Positions 1-9,613 are shown, counted from the first letter of the stretch. The stretch: DNA of 64,000 nucleotides from Muribaculaceae bacterium (GCA_022484565.1 JAKVKZ010000001.1:1-64000), one strand, 5' to 3'. Notes: a model not told the origin generated them from the letters alone. Made by a program: numbers and translations.

Positions 1-449
1 TGAAAGTGTCCCACAAATTTTTTCACTATACTTTTCAGTACTATTGTGAAGGGCTGGACAGCATGAAAATATGTGGGACATGGGGCAAAGGCGTGGGACA
101 GTTTTGGGCCTTTAACTAATTGACAATCAAAAAGATTGTGAAAGTGTCCCACAAATTTTTGCATCATACTTTTCAGTACTATTGCGGAGGATGGGACAAC
201 ATGCAAATAGGTGGGACATGGGACAATGGCGTGGGACAGTTTTTGACCTTTAACTGATTGACAATCAGAATTGTTCTGAAAGTGTCCCACAAATTTTTTC
301 ACTATACTTTTTAGTGCTATTGTGGAGGATGGGACAGCATGCAAATAGGTGGGACATGGGACAAAGGCGTGGGACAGTTTTGGGGCTTTAACTAATTGAC
401 AATCAAAATGGTTGTGAAAGTGTCCCACAAATTTTTGCACTAACTTTTC
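1..449. repeat. 138-bp tandem repeat array, cut by the window edge
   Basis: Three full units start at 1, 139 and 277, and a fourth starts at 415 and loses similarity after about 35 bp, so the period is exactly 138 bp. The units differ at scattered positions. Each begins TGAAAGTGTCCCACAAATTT and carries about five copies of a TGGGACA-like heptamer: one inverted (TGTCCCA) at the start and several direct copies in the second half, then an AT-rich tail. Units may continue left of the window. No ORF runs through them. Bases 450-630 hold one more isolated TGTGGGACA (499-507) and otherwise nothing I recognise. The function is unknown; the form resembles iterons or another protein-binding array. Confidence 0.9.
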
Positions 450-630
450 CTTATACGAATCGTCATTTGGAAAACTGATGACCATTGACACGCCAAGCTG
501 TGGGACAATGTGGAATAAACTGTATTGAGGAAATAGGCATTTCATAATTTGTCAAATTCATTAATCGACAAATATACTACAGCAGGGCAATAAAAATGCA
601 CGAAAATCGCCCAAATGGACAGATGGAATT

Positions 631-1596
631 TCAGGAAATAAGCAGACGGACCAAATAGCGGGGCAGGTGGGAATAAATGACATGAAGTTCATCGTTATAG
701 AATTTCACTGCCTGATTGTAAGTGATGTGCTCGTGCGATTGGATTAACTTGATGGTGTCGGACGAGGAGACACTGCTAGAGAGGATGCAATTGCGGATGT
801 GATAATGGAAAAAGCGGTGGTTGCACTTCTTAAGAAGTGGAAGATGACGGGAATAACCAAGTTTTTCGGCCAAGGCAGACATCAGCTCCATGTTGCTGTC
901 GTATTGACGATAGTCATCAAGAAGATGCTTACTGGAAGTCATGCCGCCCCAACGGTAGAAATAGCCGCAAAGCGGAGTGATGGCGAGCCGCTGAACATGA
1001 TGGAAAACCTGAAGGTTGAAGAAACGATCCTCTCCCCACATTTCGGGATATGCCTCCCAAAGGAAACTCTTGAGAAGAGAAGTCTTGTAGAGTTTGCCAC
1101 ATACATTGACAGGGATGAGGTGGTCGTTGCCAAGGAACGACTGGATATAATTATTACGGATGTCCTTGCCCTCGATAATTTGCGGAAGGACATTTTCCAC
1201 GTGTGAGCGATAGAAGCGCAACCCAGAGATAGAGAGGAAATGAGATAAATTCATCTGCGCAATATCAGCCTTAGCCCTTTCAATAGCCTCGAGAAGCGAA
1301 GCCAAGGAACGAGAGTGGATAGAATCATCGCTATCGATAAAAGTGATGTATTCGCCGTTGGCAAGGCTAATGCCGAGCAGACGGTTGGCGTAGAGGCCCT
1401 TGTTTTTGGGGTTACGGATATAATTGATGCAAGAGTGGCGATTGGCAATTTGCTGACAGGTATCGGTGGTGCCATCGGTGGAGGCATCATCAATAAGAAT
1501 GATCTCAAAATCCTTGTAGGTCTGCGCAATAACTGAATTGACACAGCTGGCAATGTGACGCTTGCAATTATAAACGGGAATTATAACAGAAATCAT
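631..1596 (-). CDS. Family 2 glycosyltransferase (surface polysaccharide)
   Basis: This 321-residue protein has a GT-A fold start: ISVIIPVYN within the first 12 residues, then LIDDASTDGT, and a metal-binding FIDSDDS near residue 87. These are GT2 hallmarks for nucleotide-sugar transfer at the cytoplasmic face. No membrane segment is evident, and the C-terminal part is basic and aromatic, as in many capsule or exopolysaccharide transferases. I chose the ATG at 1596 rather than a TTG two codons upstream. It is the last gene of a minus-strand operon behind the UpxY-like protein and the acyltransferase, starting 16 nt after the acyltransferase stop. Donor and acceptor cannot be read from the sequence. 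Confidence 0.85.
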   Translation of the reverse strand: MISVIIPVYNCKRHIASCVNSVIAQTYKDFEIILIDDASTDGTTDTCQQIANRHSCINYIRNPKNKGLYANRLLGISLANGEYITFIDSDDSIHSRSLASLLEAIERAKADIAQMNLSHFLSISGLRFYRSHVENVLPQIIEGKDIRNNYIQSFLGNDHLIPVNVCGKLYKTSLLKSFLWEAYPEMWGEDRFFNLQVFHHVQRLAITPLCGYFYRWGGMTSSKHLLDDYRQYDSNMELMSALAEKLGYSRHLPLLKKCNHRFFHYHIRNCILSSSVSSSDTIKLIQSHEHITYNQAVKFYNDELHVIYSHLPRYLVRLLIS

Positions 1597-1612
1597 AGAC
1601 AACAGTTATTAA

Positions 1613-2737
1613 TTAGACCTTACCGATAATGAGAGCCGCAAGCAGACGGCTGCGCTCAATTAGATAAATCACAAAAAGAGTAACTGCAATCACCGCAAAA
1701 GCAATGCAGGCGGCAATCACAGCAAGAGGTACAAATGCAAGCCCGATATCCTTCAAAAGCTGTTGCAAGGCAGTGAGAGGAAAGAGGAAGAAAAAGTGGA
1801 GGAGATAAATTCCAAGACTTTTATTTCCAAGGAAATTGAAATAACGGGCAACGACCGACGGATGACTTGAGCCAGCCTCGCCGGCAGCATATTCCTTTTT
1901 GCTCCAAGGAATCACGGCTGCAAAAGCTATGATGATTATGCCGAAATGCTCAAAGGGGCGTGAAACAAACGGAAACCATGACGGCAAAGAGGGAAAGTCC
2001 CACGGATAGACCGTGACGAAGAAAGCCACGATGAAAAGAACGACAGCAACAGTGAAGGCAATGCCTGAAGAACAAAGACGCCTGAAATCATCAGCATGGC
2101 TTTTGGCGAGGACACCCATCATGAATATAGGGAAGAATCGCGCAAGAAGGCCGAACCCGACAACATCGAAATTGCTGTCCTCCGACGACAGATAATTGCC
2201 TGAAGGTGAAACGTAAGAAGCCAAGAAAACAAGAACCGCATAAACAATGACTATAGCCAATACCTGTTGCCAAAAACTTTTGAGACAGGAGAGCAAACGG
2301 CTGAACGGCCAATAAAGCAAGAACATCTCGAAGAGGCAAAGAGTGAACCAATAGCCATCCTTCCAGTAAGCGCAATAAAGATGCGGGAGGTCGGGAGAGA
2401 AAGGCGACAAAAGATGACTGTGGGGATAATACCAGATGAAAAGCGCACTGACAATGAAGAAAGGAATCATCAACTGGCGGAAACGCCGCCATAAATCAGG
2501 AGAAGCAAAGGCACGTCCCGACGAAGAAACCTTGAAAGTGAAATAGCCGCTGATGAAGAAGAACACCGGCATGTGGACCTCGCTGATAATCTTGAAAATG
2601 AGAGCCGCATCCATCTGGCGAATGCACATCACCAAAGCATGGCCCATCACCACGAGGAAAATGGCAATTCCCTTGAGCAAATCGAAATACTCGATGCGGT
2701 GGTGACCGGAATGAGATATGGAAACAGACTGTGACAT
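1613..2737 (-). CDS. Acyltransferase family 3 membrane protein
   Basis: A 374-residue polytopic membrane protein. The N-terminus RIEYFDLLKGIAIFLVVMGH matches the start of acyltransferase-3 / OafA-type enzymes, which acetylate or succinylate surface sugars. The family's helix-embedded histidine is in VMGHAL, and about ten hydrophobic segments follow. The ATG at 2737 lies two bases after the UpxY stop, so translation is probably coupled; a TTG six bases upstream is less likely. Its place between an UpxY-type regulator and a GT2 suggests it decorates the polysaccharide made by this small operon. The acyl group and target sugar are unknown. Confidence 0.85.
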   Translation of the reverse strand: MSQSVSISHSGHHRIEYFDLLKGIAIFLVVMGHALVMCIRQMDAALIFKIISEVHMPVFFFISGYFTFKVSSSGRAFASPDLWRRFRQLMIPFFIVSALFIWYYPHSHLLSPFSPDLPHLYCAYWKDGYWFTLCLFEMFLLYWPFSRLLSCLKSFWQQVLAIVIVYAVLVFLASYVSPSGNYLSSEDSNFDVVGFGLLARFFPIFMMGVLAKSHADDFRRLCSSGIAFTVAVVLFIVAFFVTVYPWDFPSLPSWFPFVSRPFEHFGIIIIAFAAVIPWSKKEYAAGEAGSSHPSVVARYFNFLGNKSLGIYLLHFFFLFPLTALQQLLKDIGLAFVPLAVIAACIAFAVIAVTLFVIYLIERSRLLAALIIGKV

Positions 2738-2739
2738 AA

Positions 2740-3288
2740 TCAATCGTTAATTTTTTCGACCAGTGACGGGTGGATGTAAGCTGTGGCTACGGCAACGACA
2801 CCCTCAATCATGACAACCACACGGCGGTCGCCCTTAATGCGGACAAAAATGCCTTCGGCACCTTCAAACGGACCACCAAGAATGCGGACATGCTCGCCAT
2901 GAGTGAACTGCTTCGGGTCGGCATCAAGATAGACAAGCTGCTCATCGTAAGTGCCGGCAACAGCAATGAAATTCTCCATTTGCCGTTCAGGGACGATGAC
3001 AGGCTTGTGAGTCTCGTGATCCATGATGTAGCGGATGGGCATTGCAGTGGTCTTCTTGTAATCAACCATGTCGGGAGTGGAGATATGAATGAATACAAGA
3101 TTATTAATTGACGGCACAAGTTTCTTAACCCGGCGCTCGTGCACCATAGTGAGGCGATACTGCATAGGGACAAAGTTCTCGATTCCCTTGGAATCAAGAT
3201 CCTCCTTTACTTTCAGTTCGCGACGATAAGTAACGCGGATGGCATACCATTTTTGGGGGGCAGAGGCCGATTTAGAAACACTTTGCAC
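2740..3288 (-). CDS. UpxY/NusG-like transcription antiterminator
   Basis: This NusG paralogue has an NGN domain beginning KWYAIRVTYRRELKV and a C-terminal KOW-like segment (FTHGEHVRILGGPFEGAEG). In Bacteroides, UpxY proteins act on RNA polymerase in the 5' leader of their own polysaccharide operon and prevent early termination. The frame stays open upstream into the alpha-2-macroglobulin gene, but the promoter at 3321-3328 lies inside that extension. The real start must therefore be downstream; GTG 3288 (182 aa, close to the usual size) or TTG 3291 are the only plausible codons. Both sit in the 3' arm of a perfect inverted repeat. It heads the operon with the acyltransferase and GT2. Confidence 0.8.
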   Translation of the reverse strand: MQSVSKSASAPQKWYAIRVTYRRELKVKEDLDSKGIENFVPMQYRLTMVHERRVKKLVPSINNLVFIHISTPDMVDYKKTTAMPIRYIMDHETHKPVIVPERQMENFIAVAGTYDEQLVYLDADPKQFTHGEHVRILGGPFEGAEGIFVRIKGDRRVVVMIEGVVAVATAYIHPSLVEKIND

Positions 3289-3325
3289 CAAGATTTTATT
3301 GATAATGATTAATCTTGGTGCAAAG
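3281..3325 (-). promoter_or_regulatory. Perfect 15-bp inverted repeat in the UpxY leader
   Basis: CTTTGCACCAAGATT (3281-3295) and its exact reverse complement (3311-3325) are separated by 15 bases. On the minus strand the upstream arm contains the end of the -7 box TAACTTTG, and the downstream arm contains the likely TTG or GTG start codon. A transcript starting after the promoter could still fold most of the hairpin at its extreme 5' end and bury the start codon. Confidence 0.75.
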
Positions 3326-3328
3326 TTA
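3321..3328 (-). promoter_or_regulatory. -7 promoter box for the UpxY operon
   Basis: TAACTTTG on the minus strand is an exact Bacteroidetes -7 match. It lies just past the stop codon of the alpha-2-macroglobulin-like gene, so the polysaccharide operon has its own promoter. A clear TTTG at the usual -33 distance is missing; the nearest TTG is about 15 nt upstream. Confidence 0.65.
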
Positions 3329-3335
3329 CGAAATT

Positions 3336-6300
3336 TTATTTGACAATAACGCTTTCGCCAGAAGAATGCGCAGTGACCTGCGGAGCATATTGACACTGAA
3401 TAGTTGCAATTCCAACGCTGTAAGAGCCTTCAGCCGTGACATAAAGGTCGAAATTAAGGATGTGCGTGCCTTTAGGCAAATAGTCGAAAAATAGGTTAGT
3501 CTTGCTATCCTTAGTTTCCAAGTAGTAGCCAGTGCCATCAAGACTCTTATATTCAGAGATCTGATTGAGAGGCTCGAAGCAAGCACCACGCTCGTCGGTG
3601 AGAGTGACAAACTCGAGGTCGCGTGTGTTCTTGATGACAAAACGCACCTGCACCTTGTCGCCTACGTGCAGTACGGCATTCTTGGCGATTGAAGGCACAT
3701 TGGAACCTTTGGCATAAGTGTAAATCTCCTTTTCGAGAGAAAGTTCAGGAATGCTCTTGGCCTTGAGCGATTCCATAGGAGCAGAATACTGGCAATAAAC
3801 GGCACCCCAAGCAGGGCTGTAACCGTCACGGTCGATAGTGAGCGCATTGTTAGCGGCAGCATCAATGGTGAGCTGCTTTTTGCAATAGCCGAGATAGCGG
3901 TCGATAGTGGAGAAACGCACCGGCTGCGAATTGATGCTGATTGCCGGCATTTCCTGCTTCTGTCCTATCCACTTAGTGCCTGTGGAAAGAATGGCATAGA
4001 TGGCATCGGAAGCCATGCTGGAACCGCCCCAGTCGTTGACCTGCTTCTGGAGAAGAATCCATTTGCGGATTTGGTCGATGTCGGCAGTGTCGGAAGGCAC
4101 AACTTCAGCAAAAGTCTGAAGCATCAGCGAGGTGATTGATACCTTGTTGAAGAAATAGTACCAGCCACGACGGAGATTATCCCAATACATGCCAGTGGAA
4201 GGCTTGGTGATGCTGAACTGGCGGAGCGACTCAACAATAGTAGAGGCATCCGTGGTGTAGCCATTGCGGTTGAGAGTAAGCGCAAAGTAAGCCTTGTCGG
4301 CGAGGTCCTGACCCTTCCATTCCTTAGTCATATAGTTGAGAACACGGTGGAAAAGTTCTTTCACAGTGTTGGACTGAGAAATGCTTGGGAACAAAGTGCG
4401 GACATAGGCGTAGCTGGCAAAGCCAGAATAGTCGTTCTTATCCTTTCGAGAGTTGTAATTTCTCAGGAAGACACTGTCGCAATATTTCACTGCCTTGTCA
4501 ATCATTGAGGAAAGATATGGATTAGCAGGCAAATAGCCGAGATGCTTCAACTCGCCAAGAAGTTCGAGTACCGCATGAGTGGTGTACTCATCGGAGTGGC
4601 ACCCAGTGTGATTGAGCCAAGCGAAACCACCATTGGACCGTTGATGCGACTTCAATTCATCGACTATCTTCGTCATTTCGGCTTTGACGGCAATACTGTC
4701 GAACAAACGGGAAATGGACTTCATCTGGAGCGTCTGGCGCTGGGCCTCCTGCATCCAAGGTGAGGCAAGGAGAGTGCCGACCTTCAAATCCTGATTCTTT
4801 TCAAGCATGGAGACAAGGACGGAATCCTGCTCATTATTTTCCCAATAAGTGATGGCCTCCTTGATTTGCGGGTCGGACTTGGCGATGCCCTGAGCAAGTG
4901 CGATGGCAAAGAGCGAATGGGCAAGAGCGGTGGCCGTGATATAGTTATCGGAATGAATCGAAGGCAATGCAGTGACGCAATACCAAACAGGATTATCGCA
5001 ATATTCAAGAGTAATGCGGCTCTTGGAACGGAACTTAGGCAAATCGAGCGAATAATGCTTTGTGCCTGCGTTGATGAAGAGCGGGGTGGTTTCGATAACA
5101 GGCGAAACTGAAGGCAGAACAGAAAGCAAATCCTGCTCGCCATCGCCAAAGTTGGCAGTAGCTGCTTTTATGCGATAGCCCACGAACGTTGCGCTGTCGG
5201 GCACATCCCAAGGGATGAAGACAGCTTGAGTGGCGTGAGGCTGAAGTGAAACCTTGACTTGCTTAGTGGAGATGACCTTATTAGTGGCAGGGTCGAAAAG
5301 TTCGATAAGCACGTCGCAATTCTGAACCTCGTCGGAGGAATTGAGGACAGATGCGCTTAAAGTGGCCTTGTCGCCGTGACGCAGGAAACGAGGCAGACTG
5401 GGTTGCACCATGACAGGCTTCTGAGCGACGACATCGCTGACGAAACGTGCGGAAAGGAGATTATCGGTGTAAGCAATCGCCTGGAAGAGCCAAGTGGTGC
5501 TGAAATTAGGCGCACTGAACTCGACAGTGACATTGCCATCCTTGTCGGCCACCAGCGACGGCATCCAGAGCGCAGTCTTGATTTCACCCTTGCGGATAGG
5601 AATGTTGGAAAGATTTTCCTTTCCCTTTGGGGCGGAATCTTCTCCTGCGGCATCATTCTCAGACCTTGAGATTTCTTTCGTTTCCGCTTTTTGAAGATCA
5701 GCGATTTCCATAGGATTACCAATGTAAGTATCTTCCTCATCAGTGTCAGATTCGCCGAGAGATGCACACATCATACGTTGAGAAAAGCGCATAAACATGT
5801 TGCTGTAGCTGCGAGAGAAGAAATTTTTATTGTACATATTTAGCTCCGGCAATATGATTCTGTGTACTTCCCTGAAATTGCCGGTCCAAGAGAATGACGA
5901 TGAGGAAGGATAGACAGAGGCAGTCTGGACACTCGTAAGGTCGTAGAGCCATTCGTAAATATTAAGCGGTGACCAGTTATTGGCAACAATGGCGTCGAGA
6001 GCCTTGTTGTACATTTCGCAGATAAATGCGCCCTGACGGAGTTGGTCGCGATTGTTGAGAAGTTGGAAAGACCAACGTTCAGGAGTGTTGGGCGTGATAT
6101 GGTCGCGGAAAGACGTTGCCTTAATTGTGAGCTTCTCATCCTCCTGCAATGTGAAACGGTGACTCCATTGCGAGGTGCGGAAATCGCTTGTGCAAACAAG
6201 GTCAACGGTCAAGGTGCGGTCGGTGTCGGAAGGAGCCTCAAACTTGAGAGTATGCAGGCCGGTGGAGAAATGCTGCCAGCCCTCCTTGACGATTTTGTCG

Positions 6301-9011
6301 TTAGTGGATACGATGTAATAAATATTGCTTTCCTTAGTGGAATTGCCGAGGATGATAGACACTGCTTTGCCATGCACCTGCATTTCATTTTCAGGAAGCC
6401 ACATGGCAGACTTCACAGGCGGCACTTTGTCGGTGAGATGATAGACGACGAGTGGCTGGTCAATCTTGTTGGCAGTGCTGTCGTCCTTGATCTCGATGTG
6501 CATATCGTATTGGCCAGAGGCGAGTGAAGAAAGGTCAATTGCAGGATTTTTCGACGGGAAAGAGCCTGTTTTGACGATTTCCTTATTGGAATCAGTTATT
6601 GAATAGTTGCAAGTGGAGGAAGTGTCGGCAGCTTCGGTGCTGGTGACTTTCACAGGCAATGCCACTGGCTTATCAAGGTTGAAAGTGAGATTTCCACACT
6701 CAATATGCCTGCGATTGCCGAGCCAAAATACCTTTTCGGCAGATTGAGTCTCGCCGGCTGCATTGGTGGCCGAGGCCGTAAGTTTGTAATGGAAGAAATG
6801 ACGGAAGAAAAAAGACCATGGTTCGTCGTCGTTAGAACCGCATTTTTCAAATACTTCCTTAGGGATGCTAATATTGAAATTGCCTTCGGCATCGGTGGTG
6901 ACGGTGAAGGTGGAAAGTGATTCATCGGCATTGTTGTTTCGACTGCCCCACCAGCACCATTCATTACGACTGAGAGAACACTCCACTTTAGTGTCGGCAA
7001 CCGGCACTTGCGAATAAGTAGTGACCTTGCCTTTGAAATTCACATCGCAGTCAGTGGCAAAGTTGCTTTTCTTGTCGGGGAAATCGATGTAGAAGGTAGG
7101 AGTCTTGTATTCACTTACTGTGACTGAAGCAGAAGCAATATCCCACGTGCTATCGATTGGAGTTACCTTAATCGAGAAATTTCCATTAAGACGGTCGGCA
7201 GGAATGTCGAAAGATCCGGAGCAACGTCCATAGTCGTCGGTGCTTAAGTAATTCTTCTTGATGAGTTGATTATTGGAATCGAAGAACGAGGCCTTAAACT
7301 TGGCATTATTGATAGTGCGATTTACGTCATCGCCATGATCGTAGATAATTACCGTGTACTTGATTGTCTCACCCGGACGATACACCCCAAGGTCAGTGAA
7401 AATTTTAGCTGAAGTTTTAGTGTCTTCCCTCCTAATAGAGTGCTCATAGGCACTTATAATCGGCGCATAGCGGTCGCTGCCTTTGACGGCGGAGAAGCGA
7501 TCCCATTTTTCGCTATTGATTTCGATGTAGCCAAGTGAATTTGTAAAGTCTGACTTTTGTGTAGGGGGAATCGGTAATCCAAAGTTGTCGATTCGAGTGA
7601 TTCCCACTCCCTGAAGCGGAGCACCTGTGTGAGCATCGACAGCAAATGCCTTGGCAGGCTGGTCGGCATTCATGCTTGAGAAAAGCATGATGTCGCTGAC
7701 ACTGAAAACGTTAGGGACATTCTCACGCAATTCAATATCACGTGATTTTTGGGGAGTAGTAGGGAAATCGGCGAAGAAGAAGTAACGGCCATAGTCGAGA
7801 GGTGGAAACTCCACGTCAACTTTGCCATTGAAAGGCACAGTTCCATCGACGTGAATGTTTTTAGTCGTGACAAGTGTTAGCTTGCTGAAAAGCAATTTGT
7901 CGTAAGCATCGTATTTCCTCAAATGGGCGGGCAACTTATAAAGGTAAATCGTGAAATCATTCACATTATGTACTTCGCAATTCACTTTCACTGAATCGCG
8001 CGATGTGAATTGTCCGGCATTGGAGGTCTTTACATTTTTGCTCTCGATGTTGATGATGCGGTTGATGACTTCAGCTGTGAAGGCTGATTTTGGAAACTTG
8101 TCGCGTTGAGCCTTCAGCATTTGATATTCCAGAGGAATGGAATCGATTTGGTTGAGATACCAAATCAAGGCCTTTGAACTGTATTCCGACGAGGAGAAAT
8201 GATGGAAAAGGTTGAGCGCGGTTTCTTCCAGCTTTTCCTTAGCGTCATGCTTCCAATCGGCATATTTTTGCTCGGCAGTGATGGCAGGCGCTGCATCCTC
8301 GGCATGCTGCGACCGCAACGATGAGTAATAGCCCTCAATAATTTTGTTCACTTCTTCTTTGGTGGCAGAAGTGGCATTATCACGTGCCTCTCCCAGCATA
8401 TCGGTGAGCAAATCAATATTGTGGTAAGTGAGAAAATCGAAAAGGGTGGGATAGAACGGAACAGAAAGAGAATCGCAGGTGATCACGCCAGGATAGGCCG
8501 TGATGGGCTGGTGCTGCAAAGCGGCAACATCAGTTATTGACTTATTGACGAGCGAGATAATCTTTTTGTGGAAAAGAGTTGGACTCCATTCAGTGATGTC
8601 GTCGGGCACGGTTCCGTCGGGGACAATGCGTCCGGAAATCTTGTAGCTGAATTTGGAATAATAGGAATTGTAGGCCATGGCCTCCAAATGATAGAGAATG
8701 GCGCGGGAGCAGGGATTCTTATCGATGGCTGCCACGCTGTCGATGCCTTTGATTACAGAAGGCATATTATCATCTGAAATCATACTTTTTGCGAGCGATG
8801 ACTGGATAAGATATTTGATTACATCGTTGCTGTTGCCATCCTGCAATGCTTTGTGCAGATTTTTATCTGCGTTTTCAATTACAGTTTTTGGAAAATCGAA
8901 ATCCGGTTTTGTACTGTTTACTAATTTTTTTCCTGTCATGGTTAGTGAAATTAATGACACCACTAAAAGAGCGGCTACTTTTATTGCATTGTGAAAAGTC
9001 GACTTATTCAT
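3336..9011 (-). CDS. Alpha-2-macroglobulin-like exported protein without thioester
   Basis: A 1891-residue protein with an N-terminal signal segment (KVAALLVVSLISLTMTG). The middle holds many Ig-like macroglobulin domains, including GVYRPGETIKYTVIIYDHGD, typical of the MG domain of bacterial alpha-2-macroglobulins. A segment PALWMPSLV-like (written TALWMPSLVADKDGNVTVEF) precedes the conserved FSTTWLFQAIAYT region, and an all-helical thioester-type domain follows from about residue 1330. At the place where the reactive CxEQ normally sits (about residue 1350) the sequence reads ALPSIHSDNYITATALAH, so no thioester can form. The family traps proteases in the periplasm. A thioester-free member could act by conformation only or serve another surface role. 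It appears monocistronic, between a strong terminator upstream and the UpxY promoter downstream. Confidence 0.88.
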   Translation of the reverse strand: MNKSTFHNAIKVAALLVVSLISLTMTGKKLVNSTKPDFDFPKTVIENADKNLHKALQDGNSNDVIKYLIQSSLAKSMISDDNMPSVIKGIDSVAAIDKNPCSRAILYHLEAMAYNSYYSKFSYKISGRIVPDGTVPDDITEWSPTLFHKKIISLVNKSITDVAALQHQPITAYPGVITCDSLSVPFYPTLFDFLTYHNIDLLTDMLGEARDNATSATKEEVNKIIEGYYSSLRSQHAEDAAPAITAEQKYADWKHDAKEKLEETALNLFHHFSSSEYSSKALIWYLNQIDSIPLEYQMLKAQRDKFPKSAFTAEVINRIINIESKNVKTSNAGQFTSRDSVKVNCEVHNVNDFTIYLYKLPAHLRKYDAYDKLLFSKLTLVTTKNIHVDGTVPFNGKVDVEFPPLDYGRYFFFADFPTTPQKSRDIELRENVPNVFSVSDIMLFSSMNADQPAKAFAVDAHTGAPLQGVGITRIDNFGLPIPPTQKSDFTNSLGYIEINSEKWDRFSAVKGSDRYAPIISAYEHSIRREDTKTSAKIFTDLGVYRPGETIKYTVIIYDHGDDVNRTINNAKFKASFFDSNNQLIKKNYLSTDDYGRCSGSFDIPADRLNGNFSIKVTPIDSTWDIASASVTVSEYKTPTFYIDFPDKKSNFATDCDVNFKGKVTTYSQVPVADTKVECSLSRNEWCWWGSRNNNADESLSTFTVTTDAEGNFNISIPKEVFEKCGSNDDEPWSFFFRHFFHYKLTASATNAAGETQSAEKVFWLGNRRHIECGNLTFNLDKPVALPVKVTSTEAADTSSTCNYSITDSNKEIVKTGSFPSKNPAIDLSSLASGQYDMHIEIKDDSTANKIDQPLVVYHLTDKVPPVKSAMWLPENEMQVHGKAVSIILGNSTKESNIYYIVSTNDKIVKEGWQHFSTGLHTLKFEAPSDTDRTLTVDLVCTSDFRTSQWSHRFTLQEDEKLTIKATSFRDHITPNTPERWSFQLLNNRDQLRQGAFICEMYNKALDAIVANNWSPLNIYEWLYDLTSVQTASVYPSSSSFSWTGNFREVHRIILPELNMYNKNFFSRSYSNMFMRFSQRMMCASLGESDTDEEDTYIGNPMEIADLQKAETKEISRSENDAAGEDSAPKGKENLSNIPIRKGEIKTALWMPSLVADKDGNVTVEFSAPNFSTTWLFQAIAYTDNLLSARFVSDVVAQKPVMVQPSLPRFLRHGDKATLSASVLNSSDEVQNCDVLIELFDPATNKVISTKQVKVSLQPHATQAVFIPWDVPDSATFVGYRIKAATANFGDGEQDLLSVLPSVSPVIETTPLFINAGTKHYSLDLPKFRSKSRITLEYCDNPVWYCVTALPSIHSDNYITATALAHSLFAIALAQGIAKSDPQIKEAITYWENNEQDSVLVSMLEKNQDLKVGTLLASPWMQEAQRQTLQMKSISRLFDSIAVKAEMTKIVDELKSHQRSNGGFAWLNHTGCHSDEYTTHAVLELLGELKHLGYLPANPYLSSMIDKAVKYCDSVFLRNYNSRKDKNDYSGFASYAYVRTLFPSISQSNTVKELFHRVLNYMTKEWKGQDLADKAYFALTLNRNGYTTDASTIVESLRQFSITKPSTGMYWDNLRRGWYYFFNKVSITSLMLQTFAEVVPSDTADIDQIRKWILLQKQVNDWGGSSMASDAIYAILSTGTKWIGQKQEMPAISINSQPVRFSTIDRYLGYCKKQLTIDAAANNALTIDRDGYSPAWGAVYCQYSAPMESLKAKSIPELSLEKEIYTYAKGSNVPSIAKNAVLHVGDKVQVRFVIKNTRDLEFVTLTDERGACFEPLNQISEYKSLDGTGYYLETKDSKTNLFFDYLPKGTHILNFDLYVTAEGSYSVGIATIQCQYAPQVTAHSSGESVIVK

Positions 9012-9062
9012 AATTCAATGTATAAAATGATTAAACAAAAACTGTGCCAAAATAATGAAAAA

Positions 9063-9107
9063 ATCCCGAAACATTAATCATCTCGTGGGGTGAGAATGTT
9101 TCGGGAT
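9063..9107 (-). terminator. Rho-independent terminator of the sigma-factor operon
   Basis: ATCCCGAAACATT (9063-9075) and AATGTTTCGGGAT (9095-9107) form a perfect 13-bp stem with a 19-nt loop. On the minus strand it is followed by a run of six T. It lies 45 nt after the stop of the Spy-like gene and isolates the alpha-2-macroglobulin-like gene. Confidence 0.9.
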
Positions 9108-9151
9108 GCGGGTATAAAAGAAAGTTAGTTTTAAAAAAATATTGTCATAAT

Positions 9152-9613
9152 TTATTTCTGAGTACGCGCAGCCCGATGATGGTCGAGCATACTGCGAGTG
9201 AAGCGCGTTTCAGCGCGTTTCAGCAAGAACAGCTGTTTTTTGGTCAGAATCCGAGCGAATTTCTGGAAATAGGCAGTTTCGATTTGACCTTCACGAAGTT
9301 TCACGTTTGCAAGAGCCTCAGCAGCCCTTTCATATTCGGCTTCGCTTACTGAAGAGCGGGAATTGCTGACACGGTATTCCAAATCGCGGGCTTCTTTGTT
9401 GGCTTGGAATATTTCGCGTTCCATCTGAGTGTAGAGCGGGAAAAATTCATTTTGCTGCGCAGGTGTCATGCCTACTTCTTTCACAAGCATGTCGTGCTTG
9501 TACTGACGGACTTCGTTAATCCACTTTCCGCGGTTGGAAGTCTGAGCATACATGCCAACATTGCCTGCGAGGGCAACAAAAGCTAAAAGAGTCAGAATCA
9601 AATACCTTTTCAT
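9152..9613 (-). CDS. Spy/CpxP-like periplasmic helical protein
   Basis: A 153-residue exported protein with a signal peptide ending near MYAQT. The mature part is almost entirely charged helix, with a first helix VGMTPAQQNEFFPLYTQMER and a later ILTKKQLFLLKRAETRF. This matches the LTxxQ-type organisation of Spy/CpxP proteins, periplasmic chaperones or sensors of envelope stress. It is the third gene of a minus-strand operon with an ECF sigma factor and a single-span membrane protein. In Bacteroidetes such trios are common and suggest an envelope-stress regulon, with this protein as effector or modulator. The exact role is inferred from fold and context only. Confidence 0.75.
   Translation of the reverse strand: MKRYLILTLLAFVALAGNVGMYAQTSNRGKWINEVRQYKHDMLVKEVGMTPAQQNEFFPLYTQMEREIFQANKEARDLEYRVSNSRSSVSEAEYERAAEALANVKLREGQIETAYFQKFARILTKKQLFLLKRAETRFTRSMLDHHRAARTQK

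Noticed and set aside
1-449. CRISPR array
   Set aside because: Units are 138 bp and similar throughout; there are no short identical repeats separated by unique spacers and no cas genes.
799-1206. Plus-strand open frame of 135 codons
   Set aside because: It is antisense to the GT2 gene, which has clear motifs.
3281-3325. Invertible promoter of the Bacteroides capsule type
   Set aside because: The arms are only 15 bp apart and the promoter lies in an arm rather than between the arms, so inversion would not switch it; no recombinase gene is near.
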